In this document: positions 8,127 to 17,307 of the stretch, piece after piece
Numbering within the stretch: the stretch's first letter is position 1
Layout of the letters: each line of letters begins with the position of its first letter
Assembly: GCA_016744855.1 (NCBI GenBank)
Contig: JADGDO010000008.1
Span: 62,001-126,000, forward strand
Reading direction: 5' to 3'
DNA: 64,000 nucleotides
From: Candidatus Fermentibacteraceae bacterium
GTDB lineage: Bacteria > Fermentibacterota > Fermentibacteria > Fermentibacterales > JCC-6
Translations under genes and position numbers: made by a program
The notes under the pieces: model-generated
Databases searched by the model: none
What the model was told of the DNA's origin: nothing
Seen by the model: only the letters and a program-made list of their open reading frames with translations

Positions 8127-10087
8127 AATACGGCGGATATGCAGGCAAGCTGCTCAGGGTAAATCTTACCACAGGGAAGATAGAACAACAGAACACAATG
8201 GATTACCTTCCGAACTGGTATGGTGGAAGGGCAATGGCAGCAAGAATTGCCTGGGATGAAATTCCACCCGGAACAGGTGCCTTCGATCCCGAGAGCCCAT
8301 TAATTATTTTGACAGGCCCACTTACAGGAACAGCTGCACCTTTCTCCGGTCGAACAACAGTATCGGGAATTTCAGCACAGGGTCACCCCGTTGAATGGTA
8401 TTCAAGATCCTCATTTGGGGGGCATTGGGGGCCAGAACTTAAGCATGCCGGTTTTGATGGATTGATAATCACAGGGAGAGCCTCAAGCCCTGTTTTTCTA
8501 AAAATAGAGGATAGAATCTGCACAATTCAGGATGCCAGGTCTCTTTGGGGAATGGGAATCTATTCCTCCCAGAAAAAAATAATGGCACAATACGGGGATA
8601 GCTGGCGTGTGTTTTCCATCGGCCCCGCTGGTGAAAACAAATGCCGTATAGCTATTGCTGCAACTGAAACTGAAAGCGCTTCCGGACAGGGCGGTTACGG
8701 TGCTGTAATGGGATCAAAAAACCTCAAAGCCATTGCGGTTCACGGGACGCTTCCTCTTGAGGTTGCTGAACCTGATCGTTTCCGTGAAGTTTGTCGGCTT
8801 ATCAGAAATGAAGCTCATGGATCACATGGGTGGCCTCATACACCCAAGCTCGATAAAGATAAAGTGAAAAGATTCGGGCAACGATACCAGGCCTGTACTC
8901 AGGGGTGTGCTGTGAGATGCTATGACGCTAGATTTTACACAACAGTTCCAGCAGTTTTGGAAAAGGGGAAAGTACTGTCAGGTCAGGTAGATTGTATTGC
9001 CGGGCTTTTCCCTGGTTTTGAGGGTAGCTTCTACAATTGGAAGCTGGGTTTTGAAGCCGGTTTCGAAATCGGTCAGATAGCGAATGATGAAGGGCTGAAC
9101 CACTGGGAAATACTGATGGGTCTCGTGCCGTGGCTCCGCTTTCTCAAAAATGACGGTGTTCTATCCAAAATTGATGGTATGGATATAGACCTGAACAATC
9201 CTGAATTCTGGGCTTTTCTACTTAGAGGAATTTCCAGAAGAGAAGGAGAGTTCCGCTCTGCTCTTTCCGAGGGTACCGTTCGTGCAAGTGAAATCCTGGG
9301 AATAGGTGAAGATAGAATCAAGGACTTATTTCCTGCATGGGGATATGCAGGTCACTGGGATGGTCACGGAGACAGAATAAACTACGTATTCTTTCCCTAC
9401 TGGGTTGTAAGCGCACTGCAATGGGCCGTAGATACACGCGACCCGATTTCAAGTGCACACGGTTACGGACAGAACATTATGGGTTGGAGTAAAATTTGCT
9501 CTCCTGAGTTGGGTCTTGAATGGAATACAATAAAGAAAGTCTCTGCCAAAGTTTATGGATCTGAAGCATGTGCAGACCCCGAAAGCGGTTACTCAGGAAA
9601 GGCTTTCCCTGTCTGGTGGCATGGACAAAGATCGGTAATGAAAGATTCTCTTACGGTTGGAGATCAGGTGTTTCCCAGAATCTACTCTTTGAAAACAGAA
9701 GATAATTTTGCCAGAGCAGGGAGTATGGATGGTCCATCATTTGAAAGACACATGTTTTCATCCCTAACGGGCATACCATGGAACGACAAAGAACTGGAAC
9801 ATGCTTCTGAAAGGGTGATTCAACTTGAACGTGCTCTACTCGTTCGTAACTTCAACAGGTCACGAGCAGATGATGAGTCTGTGATCCCCTACTTCGAAAA
9901 GGAAGAGGAACAAACCAATCCACTCATCGGCCACAGGGTCTCTCTGGAGCGAGATGAATTCAAGAAAGTAATGGATGAATATTATTCGCTAAGGGGATGG
10001 AGCAAAGAAACAGGCCGACCGACACTGGAAACAATGACAAAATTCGGTCTTGAGAAAGAAGCAGGGAAAATAGTTGACAAAGATTGA
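8123..10087 (+). CDS. Aldehyde:ferredoxin oxidoreductase family tungsten enzyme
   Basis: This is a 654-residue enzyme of the AOR family, expected to hold a tungsten or molybdenum bis-pterin and one 4Fe-4S cluster. The N-terminus GYAGKLLRVNLTTGKI is the standard AOR opening, followed by GGRAMAARI, the LTGPLTGTAAPFSGRT block and GGHWGPELKHAGFDG. The cluster motif is CTQGCAVRC (about residues 257-265), with a distal cysteine in GSEACADPESGYSG (near 480). CX3CX3C spacing and the dedicated ferredoxin partner resemble the WOR/BamB-like subgroups more than simple homodimeric AOR. The substrate is unknown; oxidation of aldehydes or reduction of carboxylates are both possible. The next gene overlaps it by 14 bases. 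Confidence 0.9.
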   Translation: MKYGGYAGKLLRVNLTTGKIEQQNTMDYLPNWYGGRAMAARIAWDEIPPGTGAFDPESPLIILTGPLTGTAAPFSGRTTVSGISAQGHPVEWYSRSSFGGHWGPELKHAGFDGLIITGRASSPVFLKIEDRICTIQDARSLWGMGIYSSQKKIMAQYGDSWRVFSIGPAGENKCRIAIAATETESASGQGGYGAVMGSKNLKAIAVHGTLPLEVAEPDRFREVCRLIRNEAHGSHGWPHTPKLDKDKVKRFGQRYQACTQGCAVRCYDARFYTTVPAVLEKGKVLSGQVDCIAGLFPGFEGSFYNWKLGFEAGFEIGQIANDEGLNHWEILMGLVPWLRFLKNDGVLSKIDGMDIDLNNPEFWAFLLRGISRREGEFRSALSEGTVRASEILGIGEDRIKDLFPAWGYAGHWDGHGDRINYVFFPYWVVSALQWAVDTRDPISSAHGYGQNIMGWSKICSPELGLEWNTIKKVSAKVYGSEACADPESGYSGKAFPVWWHGQRSVMKDSLTVGDQVFPRIYSLKTEDNFARAGSMDGPSFERHMFSSLTGIPWNDKELEHASERVIQLERALLVRNFNRSRADDESVIPYFEKEEEQTNPLIGHRVSLERDEFKKVMDEYYSLRGWSKETGRPTLETMTKFGLEKEAGKIVDKD

Positions 10088-11108
10088 TCTTTTTGTGCCC
10101 GGGAGACTCTGCCTGTTTGGAGAGCATTCCGACTGGGCTGGCGAATACAGAAAAACAGACAAAACAGTACTTACCGGAAAGTGTATCATTGCAGGCACTG
10201 ATCAGGGGATTTATGCAACTGCAGAGAAAACCGAAGAAGGATTTCATGTTTCACAGATTCTTTCAGATGGTTCAAAGGGTAAAGAGAATTCCTATCCACT
10301 GAAGCCAGACTCTCTAAGGGAAACAGCTGAATCAACATCATTTGACTCATATGCAGCTGGAACTGCCAGTATCATTTTAAATCAGTATCCTGCCCTTGGC
10401 CTCAAAATAGATATTAAAGATAGAGACCTGCCCCTTCAGAAGGGATTGTCTTCTTCTGCTGCCGTCTGCGTTCTTGTTGCACGTTCATTCAACTTGATTC
10501 ACCATCTGAATCTCTCTATTGAAGAGGAAATGGAGTTCGCCTACAGAGGGGAACTGCTTACCGGTTCTCATTGTGGAAGAATGGACCAGGCATGTGCTTA
10601 CGGCAAGAACCCAATGCTTCTGACATTCGATGGAGATGATATGTCCGCTTCACCTCTTAAGGCGGGTAAAGCGCTCCATTTCCTTATTGTTGATTTGCAG
10701 GCAAAGAAAAACACAAGAAAAATACTGAATGACCTGAACCTTTCATTCAAGGAAGGAAATATTGAGCTCAGAAATGCTTTGGGACTTGAAAACCACAAAA
10801 TTACTGAGGTAGCAGGCAAAGCAATTCAAAATGGAGATGCAAAGCTACTGGGCAAACTAATGAAGGCAGCACAAGAATTATTTGATGAAAAGGTTGCCCC
10901 TGCTTGCCCTACCGAGTTGAAAGCTCCAATGCTTCACGAGATTCTAAATCATAGCGCTGCGAAAAACCTTGCCTGGGGAGGAAAAGGTGTTGGCTCACAG
11001 GGTGACGGTACGGCCCAATTCATCTGCAAGGGAAATGAAGAGAGGGAAAAACTCAAATACATACTCGAAAACAACAGTGGTGTATTATGTTACAATCTCA
11101 ATCTTTAA
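10074..11108 (+). CDS. GHMP-family sugar kinase
   Basis: This 344-residue ATP-dependent small-molecule kinase belongs to the GHMP superfamily (galactokinase, mevalonate kinase, heptose kinase). Motif 1 is PGRLCLFGEHSDWAG near the N-terminus (substrate binding), motif 2 is LQKGLSSSAAVCVLVAR (ATP phosphate loop, about residues 123-139), followed by GELLTGSHCGRMDQACAYG, and motif 3 is AWGGKGVGSQGDGTAQF near residue 300. GEHxDW is closest to galactokinase-type enzymes, but the specific sugar cannot be read from sequence. The start is TTG at 10074 inside the end of the AOR gene, so the two are coupled or at least co-transcribed. Confidence 0.85.
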   Translation: MTKIDLFVPGRLCLFGEHSDWAGEYRKTDKTVLTGKCIIAGTDQGIYATAEKTEEGFHVSQILSDGSKGKENSYPLKPDSLRETAESTSFDSYAAGTASIILNQYPALGLKIDIKDRDLPLQKGLSSSAAVCVLVARSFNLIHHLNLSIEEEMEFAYRGELLTGSHCGRMDQACAYGKNPMLLTFDGDDMSASPLKAGKALHFLIVDLQAKKNTRKILNDLNLSFKEGNIELRNALGLENHKITEVAGKAIQNGDAKLLGKLMKAAQELFDEKVAPACPTELKAPMLHEILNHSAAKNLAWGGKGVGSQGDGTAQFICKGNEEREKLKYILENNSGVLCYNLNL

Positions 11109-11128
11109 TTTGAAGGGTGGGAACTCTC

Positions 11129-11635
11129 GTGCAATATTTCAAAGAGAAAAACGGCATCTATAAAGCAAAGTTCGGAAAAAGAAATTCAGCCGCTTCAATC
11201 TTTCCTGGAATTGCAATGGTTCTTCTTCCACTAATTGTAGGCAGCATTATTTATTACCAATCATCACAACCCAAGAGTGGATCTACGGAAAACATCCCGA
11301 TGATGTTCGGTCTAGGAATTCTGATTGTAATCAATCTTATCGGTTTTTTGGTGAGGAAAGCAGGAGCTGGTGCTGGAATCGCCGTAGATCTTGTAGACAG
11401 AACACTTAAATTCAGGAGAGCAGGCTTACATAGACAAGTACTGAACATTGACTCTATTCAAGAGATCAAGTTAAAAGTCAGTCCGGGCAAAATCAGTGTT
11501 TTCACTCTCTTGACCAGGGATGAACAAGAACACCTACTGACAATATCGAAGAATGTAACAATGATTAGGGAGTTAGCAAATGAGCTTTCTGCTCTGATTT
11601 CTGTAACTGTTTCTTGTGAGGACTTAATACAATAA
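11129..11635 (+). CDS. Small membrane protein of unknown function
   Basis: I do not recognise this 168-residue protein. Two membrane helices are visible (about residues 24-42, FPGIAMVLLPLIVGSIIYY, and 60-78, MFGLGILIVINLIGFLV). They are followed by a soluble region of about 90 residues with alternating hydrophobic strands (AVDLVDRTLKFRRAG, IQEIKLKVSPGKISVFTLL) that could be PH-like. I chose GTG at 11129 because a GGGTGGG ribosome-binding site precedes it at a good distance; GTG at 11117 is the alternative. It follows the GHMP kinase by 20 bases and may be in the same transcript. Confidence 0.6.
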   Translation: MQYFKEKNGIYKAKFGKRNSAASIFPGIAMVLLPLIVGSIIYYQSSQPKSGSTENIPMMFGLGILIVINLIGFLVRKAGAGAGIAVDLVDRTLKFRRAGLHRQVLNIDSIQEIKLKVSPGKISVFTLLTRDEQEHLLTISKNVTMIRELANELSALISVTVSCEDLIQ

Positions 11636-11742
11636 TCTCAGAGCAGACAAACCCTCCAGCCATGCCACGGCTGTGCAAAGGCATATTTCAGAAGACATAT
11701 TAGCAAAGACATTGTCACCGTTAACTCAAACAGGAATTCTGA

Positions 11743-12546
11743 ATGGATGAATTGAAAAAAAGAATTGGAATCTTTGACTCGGGGATTGGTGGCTTCTCAA
11801 TTCTCCACGAAATTATGGCAAAAGGTCCAGCGGTTGAGATAGACTACATCTCTGATGATGCTTATGCGCCCTACGGGGAGAAAACCGATTCGCAGATAAT
11901 TCAAAGAAGCCGCTTAATAACAGAGATTCTCCTCGAAAGAGGGTGCTCTCTTATTGTTGTTGCATGCAATTCAGCAACAGCCGCTGCAATTGCCGCTTTA
12001 CGAAACGATCATAGAGATGTTCCTTTTGTGGGGGTCGAACCCTATATCAATGTTCTCAATCACAGGGCACAATTCCCAGGAATTACGAAGGCCGCAGTAA
12101 TAACAACTGAACTTACAGGTAGCTCGGAAAAATTCAATCTTCTTAAGCAGAAAATTGATCCACTGAACAGAATTGAGCATGTTTCCATGCCGAACCTTGC
12201 ATCCATTGTTGAGAGAATCCTGGAGAACGGGCTGGATTCTTCTTCAAAAGCAAGCCTGCATGATGAACTTTCTCCTCTTAACGACATGAGGCTCAGCCAT
12301 TTGATTCTGGGTTGCACCCACTACCCATTGATATCAAGCCTTATAGAAGATGAACTGAAACTTGTAACAGTCTCTCCCGGCAAACATGTAGCTGATAGGG
12401 TTCTTGATTTAATTTCCACTCCTGCAGGTGTCGGCTGTGATTCTTTCTCCTACTTGTCTACAAAGTCGACCAGGTGGGAGCAAAAGACTGAAGATTATCT
12501 TTCCGCCCTTCTCAAGTACTCCAATTCTTACAGTGAAGAAGCATGA
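11743..12546 (+). CDS. murI: Glutamate racemase
   Basis: This cytoplasmic enzyme interconverts L- and D-glutamate for peptidoglycan. It has 267 residues, the normal length. Family motifs are GIFDSGIGGFSIL (catalytic Asp and Ser) near the N-terminus, YAPYGEK, VVACNSATAAA with the first catalytic Cys at about residue 75, and LGCTHYPLI with the second catalytic Cys at about residue 190. Both cysteines are intact. The next gene starts inside its stop codon (ATGATG), suggesting coupling to the phosphotransferase-like protein. Confidence 0.95.
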   Translation: MDELKKRIGIFDSGIGGFSILHEIMAKGPAVEIDYISDDAYAPYGEKTDSQIIQRSRLITEILLERGCSLIVVACNSATAAAIAALRNDHRDVPFVGVEPYINVLNHRAQFPGITKAAVITTELTGSSEKFNLLKQKIDPLNRIEHVSMPNLASIVERILENGLDSSSKASLHDELSPLNDMRLSHLILGCTHYPLISSLIEDELKLVTVSPGKHVADRVLDLISTPAGVGCDSFSYLSTKSTRWEQKTEDYLSALLKYSNSYSEEA

Positions 12547-13451
12547 TGGAATTTGACACCATCACATTCAATGATTTAATGAAGAGTGATTTGCTCTGCA
12601 CAAAGCTGGTTGAAAGTATTTGCAAATCGTTATCCTTCAAGAGTAACCTAAAAAGAATATACGAAGGATCCAGAATCCTCTTTGAAACTGATGATGAAAA
12701 AATAGTTAAGGTTTTTTCGCCGGAAGAGAAAGAGTTCTGTGTCAATGAAGCAAAGTTCCTGAGCCTGTTGCAGGGAAGGCTGAGTGTTGAAACTCCCGGG
12801 CTCATTGCAGAAGGTGTTTGTCAAGGATATCCATTCATTGTAATGCAGAAACTGAGGGGTATTCCTTTGAAGTCAATATGGAACTCCCTTTCTGTCTGGG
12901 CAAAGAAGCGTATTCTCACCCAAACTGCAGACTTACTAAAAGAGCTTCATGCACTACCATTATCACTAACTCAGAGCACTCAAGCTGGATGGGTCAGCTT
13001 TATCAAGTCACAGACAGACAACCTGAACAAAAATCACATGGCTTTCGGATTGGACAGAACCTGGACAGACAAATTTTCTGATTTCATTGAGAAAACTGAA
13101 CCTGTAGAATATTCCTCAAAAGCTGTTGTCTGCCATACCGAAATAATGAGGGAGCATCTATTCCTGGAAAAGGGAAGAGCAGGATATGAAATTACAGGTT
13201 TAATAGATTTTGAACCTTCAATGACTGCAATTCCTGAATATGACTTCTGTTCTGTGGGTCTCTTCATCTCGGGAGGAGAAAAAGACCTGTTTCAGCATTT
13301 TCTTAACTCTTACGGATACTCAGGAAATTCTTTCAGCGTAATGAGAATGCTCCTCTTACACAGATACTCAAACATGAAATGGTTCATGTCTACCATTCCA
13401 GAAACAATCACTATCAAAAGCGTGGAAGATCTCTGCAGTTACTGGTTCTGA
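12543..13451 (+). CDS. Aminoglycoside phosphotransferase/choline kinase-like protein
   Basis: This 302-residue protein has the APH-type kinase layout. The N-terminal lobe has RIYEGSRILFETDDEKIVKV (an ATP-lobe strand with the Lys) and PFIVMQKLRGIPL (hinge). The C-terminal lobe has VCHTEIMREHLFLEK at the place of the HGDxxxxN catalytic loop and GLIDFEPS at the place of the DFD/DFE metal motif. The catalytic loop is unusual: CHTE replaces HGD and the Asn is replaced by His, so activity may differ from typical family members. The substrate is unknown. It is translationally coupled to murI. Confidence 0.7.
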   Translation: MMEFDTITFNDLMKSDLLCTKLVESICKSLSFKSNLKRIYEGSRILFETDDEKIVKVFSPEEKEFCVNEAKFLSLLQGRLSVETPGLIAEGVCQGYPFIVMQKLRGIPLKSIWNSLSVWAKKRILTQTADLLKELHALPLSLTQSTQAGWVSFIKSQTDNLNKNHMAFGLDRTWTDKFSDFIEKTEPVEYSSKAVVCHTEIMREHLFLEKGRAGYEITGLIDFEPSMTAIPEYDFCSVGLFISGGEKDLFQHFLNSYGYSGNSFSVMRMLLLHRYSNMKWFMSTIPETITIKSVEDLCSYWF

Positions 13452-13620
13452 TCCCCCATCAGTTTAGAATAAGAGATCCAAAAATAGTTTCTCATCTTTC
13501 TTTAAAGGATTAATTTCACGTGTCATTTACAGCAATTCTAAGTTCTTGCTGTAAAGGTAGAATCCAGTGATATTCAAGAACAAAGAAACAAATGATACAA
13601 ACCTCCTCATTTCATAAGGG

Positions 13621-16116
13621 GTGATTGATTTGGATCGAATTGAGAAACTTGGAGCGTTCTATCTTGGTAGAGAATATGACTTAAAAGAAAAGAAACGCTC
13701 AGACAAAGAGATAATGTATGATGCGAGGGATCTTACCACCCATGCTGTCTGTCTGGGGATGACCGGCTCAGGCAAGACCGGACTCTGCATTGATCTTCTC
13801 GAGGAAGCAGCATTGGATTCTGTTCCGGCTATCATTATCGACCCCAAAGGTGATATCACAAATTTGCTTCTCACCTTCCCGGATCTTCTTCCGGAAGATT
13901 TCAAACCATGGATCAATGTGGATGATGCCCGTAGGAAAGATCTTACTGTAGAACAATACGCAGCAAGGGTAGCTGAAACATGGGAAGAGGGTCTCTCCGA
14001 GTGGGATCAGTCTCCGGATAGAATAAGAGCACTGAAAGATGGTACAGAATTCTCAGTCTTCACTCCTGGATCTGATGCGGGTACTGGAATTTCAATACTC
14101 TCGGCGCTTACTGCACCTAAAATGGATTGGAGCAGTGAAGCAGAGCTCATTAGAGAACAGATACAGGGAGTTGTTAATGCTCTGCTTGGTCTGATTGGAA
14201 TTGATGCTGATCCCCTGAGCAGTCGGGAATACATTCTTCTTTCCTCTATCATTGAGCATTACTGGAGGATGAATCAGGATCTGGATCTATCACTAATCAT
14301 CACATCCATCCAGTCTCCCCCTATTGAAAAACTGGGTGTTTTCGATTTGGAAACATTTTTCCCGGCAAAAGAGAGATTCAAATTTGCAATTGCAATGAAC
14401 AGCATAATCGCATCACCTGATTTTCACTCCTGGTTGAATGGAGAACCGCTGGATATTGCGTCTCTTCTTCATACCGACGAAGGAAAACCTCGTCACAGCA
14501 TTATTTATCTGGCACACCTCACTGACAGTCAGAGAATGTTCTTTGTTACTCTGCTTCTAGAAAAAATGATATCCTGGGTTAGGGCTCAATCCGGTACAAC
14601 CAGCCTAAGAGCTCTTCTCTACTTCGATGAGGTATTCGGGTTCTTACCTCCCGTAGCAGAACCTCCTTCTAAAAAACCACTGTTGTTACTGCTCAAGCAG
14701 GCGAGAGCATCCGGCCTTGGACTAATTCTCACAACGCAAAATCCCATGGATATAGATTACAAAGGAATGTCTAATGCAGGAACATGGTTTATAGGCAGAC
14801 TGCAGACCGACAACGATAAGAAAAGACTTCTTGATGGTCTGGAATCCATCTCCTCAGAATCCGGTCATTCCTTCAAGAGGGAGCAGCTGGATAGAATTAT
14901 CTCGACTCTAGACTCACGGGTTTTCCTGCTTCACAATGTCCACGAAGAACAAACTATTGTTTTTCAAACTAGATGGGCTATGAGTTATTTAAGGGGGCCA
15001 TTAACCCGTGATCAGATTCGACTTCTCAATAAATCAAATGATGAAAAGATTGCGACTGCCCCACCTCGGCTGAAGGCAAAGAAACACAGCGAGGAATTCT
15101 CTGATGATTCAGATCTAAACTCTACGCAACCTACTCTGGCAACAGGTATCAAACAGGTTTTTCTCCCGGTGGAGATAACGAAGGGGCAGGCTCTTGATCA
15201 ATCAGAGCGAGGTTCAACTATCTCCCTTGTCTATGAACCGGGTCTGATCGCAATCGCAAAGGTTTCATTTCTCAGCAGGAAATTGAATATCTCAGAAACA
15301 GACTCTCTCTCTTTTCTTGTTTACCCTGAAACACGAGAAATTGTAATGGAATGGGATGAATCTGAAATCAAGAAGTTGACTGTCGACGATCTTTCCTTGA
15401 CCGCAGAACCGGATTCAAAGTTTTCAGGCACCTTCCCTTCGGCCTGGACCGGGGTCAGATCTTTAAAATCAATAGAGAAAGATTTCAGCAACCATCTCTA
15501 CTACAACAGTGTATTGGAAATTCCAATCAACGCAGCACTGAAGCTGAATGCATCTTCCGGAGAATCAGTTGCTGATTTCGCGCTGCGCTGCAAAGACAAA
15601 GCAAGAGAAATGAGAGACGCCGAGGTGGACAAGCTTCAGACCAAAATCAGAAAGCAGCTTGAACGGCTTCAAACTAAACTCTCAAGAGAAGAGAGAGATC
15701 TGGAAGAAAACCGAGACGATTACAAGAGTAGAAAGAACGAGGAACTGCTCTCAGCTGGGGAATCTGTAGCTGGGCTCCTTGGGCTGTTCGGCAGAAGAAG
15801 ATCCAGTGCCCTATCCGGTGCAGCGAGAAAAAGGAGAATGACAAAAAGAGCAAAAGATGATATTGAAGAGTCTGCTGAAGAGATCGAGAGGCTCGAAGAG
15901 AGTATTAAAGATCTTGAAGAAGAAGTTAGAGAGCAGGCAGAGACCATTGTAGAAAAGTGGGAAGCTGCTCTCGAGGAAACAGATGTTCTTGAAATCAAAC
16001 CGCGAAGAACCGATGTTCAGATAAGCCTGGTAACTCCAGCATGGCTCCCGGTGTATTTGGTCTCGAAAGATGGTAGAGCCAATAGAATCCCCGCTTTCAG
16101 CACTGAGGACGAATGA
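13621..16116 (+). CDS. HerA/VirB4-like P-loop ATPase with coiled-coil C-terminus
   Basis: This is an 831-residue ATPase of the HerA/DUF853-like superfamily. Walker A is GMTGSGKTGL at about residues 46-55, followed by IIIDPKGDITN. Walker B is LLYFDEVFGFLPP at about residues 335-347. LTTQNPMDIDYKGMSNAGTWFIGRLQT carries the sensor and arginine elements typical of HerA proteins. From about residue 655 to 785 there is a long charged coiled coil (many E, K and R; ERLQTKLSREERDLEENRDD). The last 50 residues form a small beta domain. It probably moves or processes DNA or a macromolecular complex, but no NurA-like nuclease is next to it. The start (GTG 13621) follows an AAGGGG sequence. The next gene overlaps its stop. 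Confidence 0.85.
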   Translation: MIDLDRIEKLGAFYLGREYDLKEKKRSDKEIMYDARDLTTHAVCLGMTGSGKTGLCIDLLEEAALDSVPAIIIDPKGDITNLLLTFPDLLPEDFKPWINVDDARRKDLTVEQYAARVAETWEEGLSEWDQSPDRIRALKDGTEFSVFTPGSDAGTGISILSALTAPKMDWSSEAELIREQIQGVVNALLGLIGIDADPLSSREYILLSSIIEHYWRMNQDLDLSLIITSIQSPPIEKLGVFDLETFFPAKERFKFAIAMNSIIASPDFHSWLNGEPLDIASLLHTDEGKPRHSIIYLAHLTDSQRMFFVTLLLEKMISWVRAQSGTTSLRALLYFDEVFGFLPPVAEPPSKKPLLLLLKQARASGLGLILTTQNPMDIDYKGMSNAGTWFIGRLQTDNDKKRLLDGLESISSESGHSFKREQLDRIISTLDSRVFLLHNVHEEQTIVFQTRWAMSYLRGPLTRDQIRLLNKSNDEKIATAPPRLKAKKHSEEFSDDSDLNSTQPTLATGIKQVFLPVEITKGQALDQSERGSTISLVYEPGLIAIAKVSFLSRKLNISETDSLSFLVYPETREIVMEWDESEIKKLTVDDLSLTAEPDSKFSGTFPSAWTGVRSLKSIEKDFSNHLYYNSVLEIPINAALKLNASSGESVADFALRCKDKAREMRDAEVDKLQTKIRKQLERLQTKLSREERDLEENRDDYKSRKNEELLSAGESVAGLLGLFGRRRSSALSGAARKRRMTKRAKDDIEESAEEIERLEESIKDLEEEVREQAETIVEKWEAALEETDVLEIKPRRTDVQISLVTPAWLPVYLVSKDGRANRIPAFSTEDE

Positions 16117-17111
16117 TACAGGAAGATGTAGAAAAACTTGCTCTTCCCGAGGGAAGACGAGTGGGACAACCAGGCCATGCAATTGCACTGGAGTTCCTAA
16201 AAAATAGAATGAAGGAAATTGGGTTAATGCCCTTTAAAGAGCAGGGCTTCAGTATACCTTACAGCAATCAATTCACAAACCTGGCTGGAGTAATACCGGG
16301 ATCAGACAGTTCTGCTTTTCCAATTCTTATAGGTGCTCACTACGACAGTGCAATTGATGCTCCCTGTGCAGATGACAATGCAGTATCAGTAGCCTGTATT
16401 CTCAGTATTGCAGAAATCCTGGTAAAGGAAAGACCCAAGCGGAATGTTATAATTGCCTTCTTCGATGCCGAGGAACAGCCCTACTTCCTCACAGAAAACA
16501 TGGGGTCAAAACGGTTTTGTAATGATCACTGCAGAGAAATTGACTTTGCATGTGTAATAATTCTGGACGCTATTGGTCATGACTTTGAGATAGGAGTTCC
16601 ACCGGTAGACCTTCTAATCCCTGGAATTAAAAAATTGCTCTTCCTTCTCGGATCTGAAAGCCATGAAAGCCTTCCCGAAGTTGTTGAAGAGGCATTTATA
16701 GAAAAGAAACACCTTAGAGTAATTCCTACAATGAACAAATACTTTGGAGACAGATCAGACCACCATGCTTTCAGGAAAGCAGGTCACCCCTATCTCTTTC
16801 TCAGTAAGGGTTCGGGAAAGTATACACACAAACGGGAGGACACTGTAAGCTGGATTAACTTCAGAAGAGTAGAGATCATTAAAACTTACCTTCTCAACAT
16901 TCTTAAACTTCTTGATTCAGCTCAGATAGAAAGAAGCAAAGAGATTTCTGATCCTTATAAATACGAAATCAGAATGATGAAAAAGGCCATTGGTTGGCCT
17001 CTTGCTCTCATTCTTTTCTGTTTGGGTTTCTTCGGTATGACACTTCGTTCGCGCAAAGATATTGACTCTGTTATGAAAAAGGTCTTAAACCTGGCGGGTT
17101 ATAGCAGCTAG
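16113..17111 (+). CDS. M28-family zinc peptidase with C-terminal membrane anchor
   Basis: This is a 332-residue M28 peptidase-like protein. Metal ligands are seen in IGAHYDSAIDAPCADDNAVS (His about 74, Asp about 87), the Glu pair in DAEEQPYF (about 119), VIILDAIGHD, and DRSDHHAFRKAGHPYLF (His about 217). There is no clear N-terminal signal peptide. One hydrophobic helix near the C-terminus (about residues 293-310, WPLALILFCLGFFGMTL) would anchor it. A catalytic domain located before a C-terminal anchor and lacking a signal suggests a cytoplasmic face, or a different start from the one annotated. It is coupled to the upstream ATPase (ATGA overlap). Confidence 0.85.
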   Translation: MIQEDVEKLALPEGRRVGQPGHAIALEFLKNRMKEIGLMPFKEQGFSIPYSNQFTNLAGVIPGSDSSAFPILIGAHYDSAIDAPCADDNAVSVACILSIAEILVKERPKRNVIIAFFDAEEQPYFLTENMGSKRFCNDHCREIDFACVIILDAIGHDFEIGVPPVDLLIPGIKKLLFLLGSESHESLPEVVEEAFIEKKHLRVIPTMNKYFGDRSDHHAFRKAGHPYLFLSKGSGKYTHKREDTVSWINFRRVEIIKTYLLNILKLLDSAQIERSKEISDPYKYEIRMMKKAIGWPLALILFCLGFFGMTLRSRKDIDSVMKKVLNLAGYSS

Positions 17112-17307
17112 AATAGCGCTAACTTCTATGAAAAATACAATCCTTATTCCCAGCATTCTAGTATAGTATTGCTGACGCGAGTCTAAAGTCGTATTTTCTC
17201 CTTGTGCAAGCAAATCAATTAATGGGGGAAGACAGATAAGTAGTCACTTAGCTTCTGTGCATCCCCTGCACATCAAGACCTTTAACAAGGTTGAACAGGA
17301 GGAACTG

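Noticed and set aside
17112-17307. Riboswitch or leader RNA before the unknown enzyme gene
   Set aside because: Short complementary stretches exist but no known riboswitch core or terminator/antiterminator pair could be recognised.
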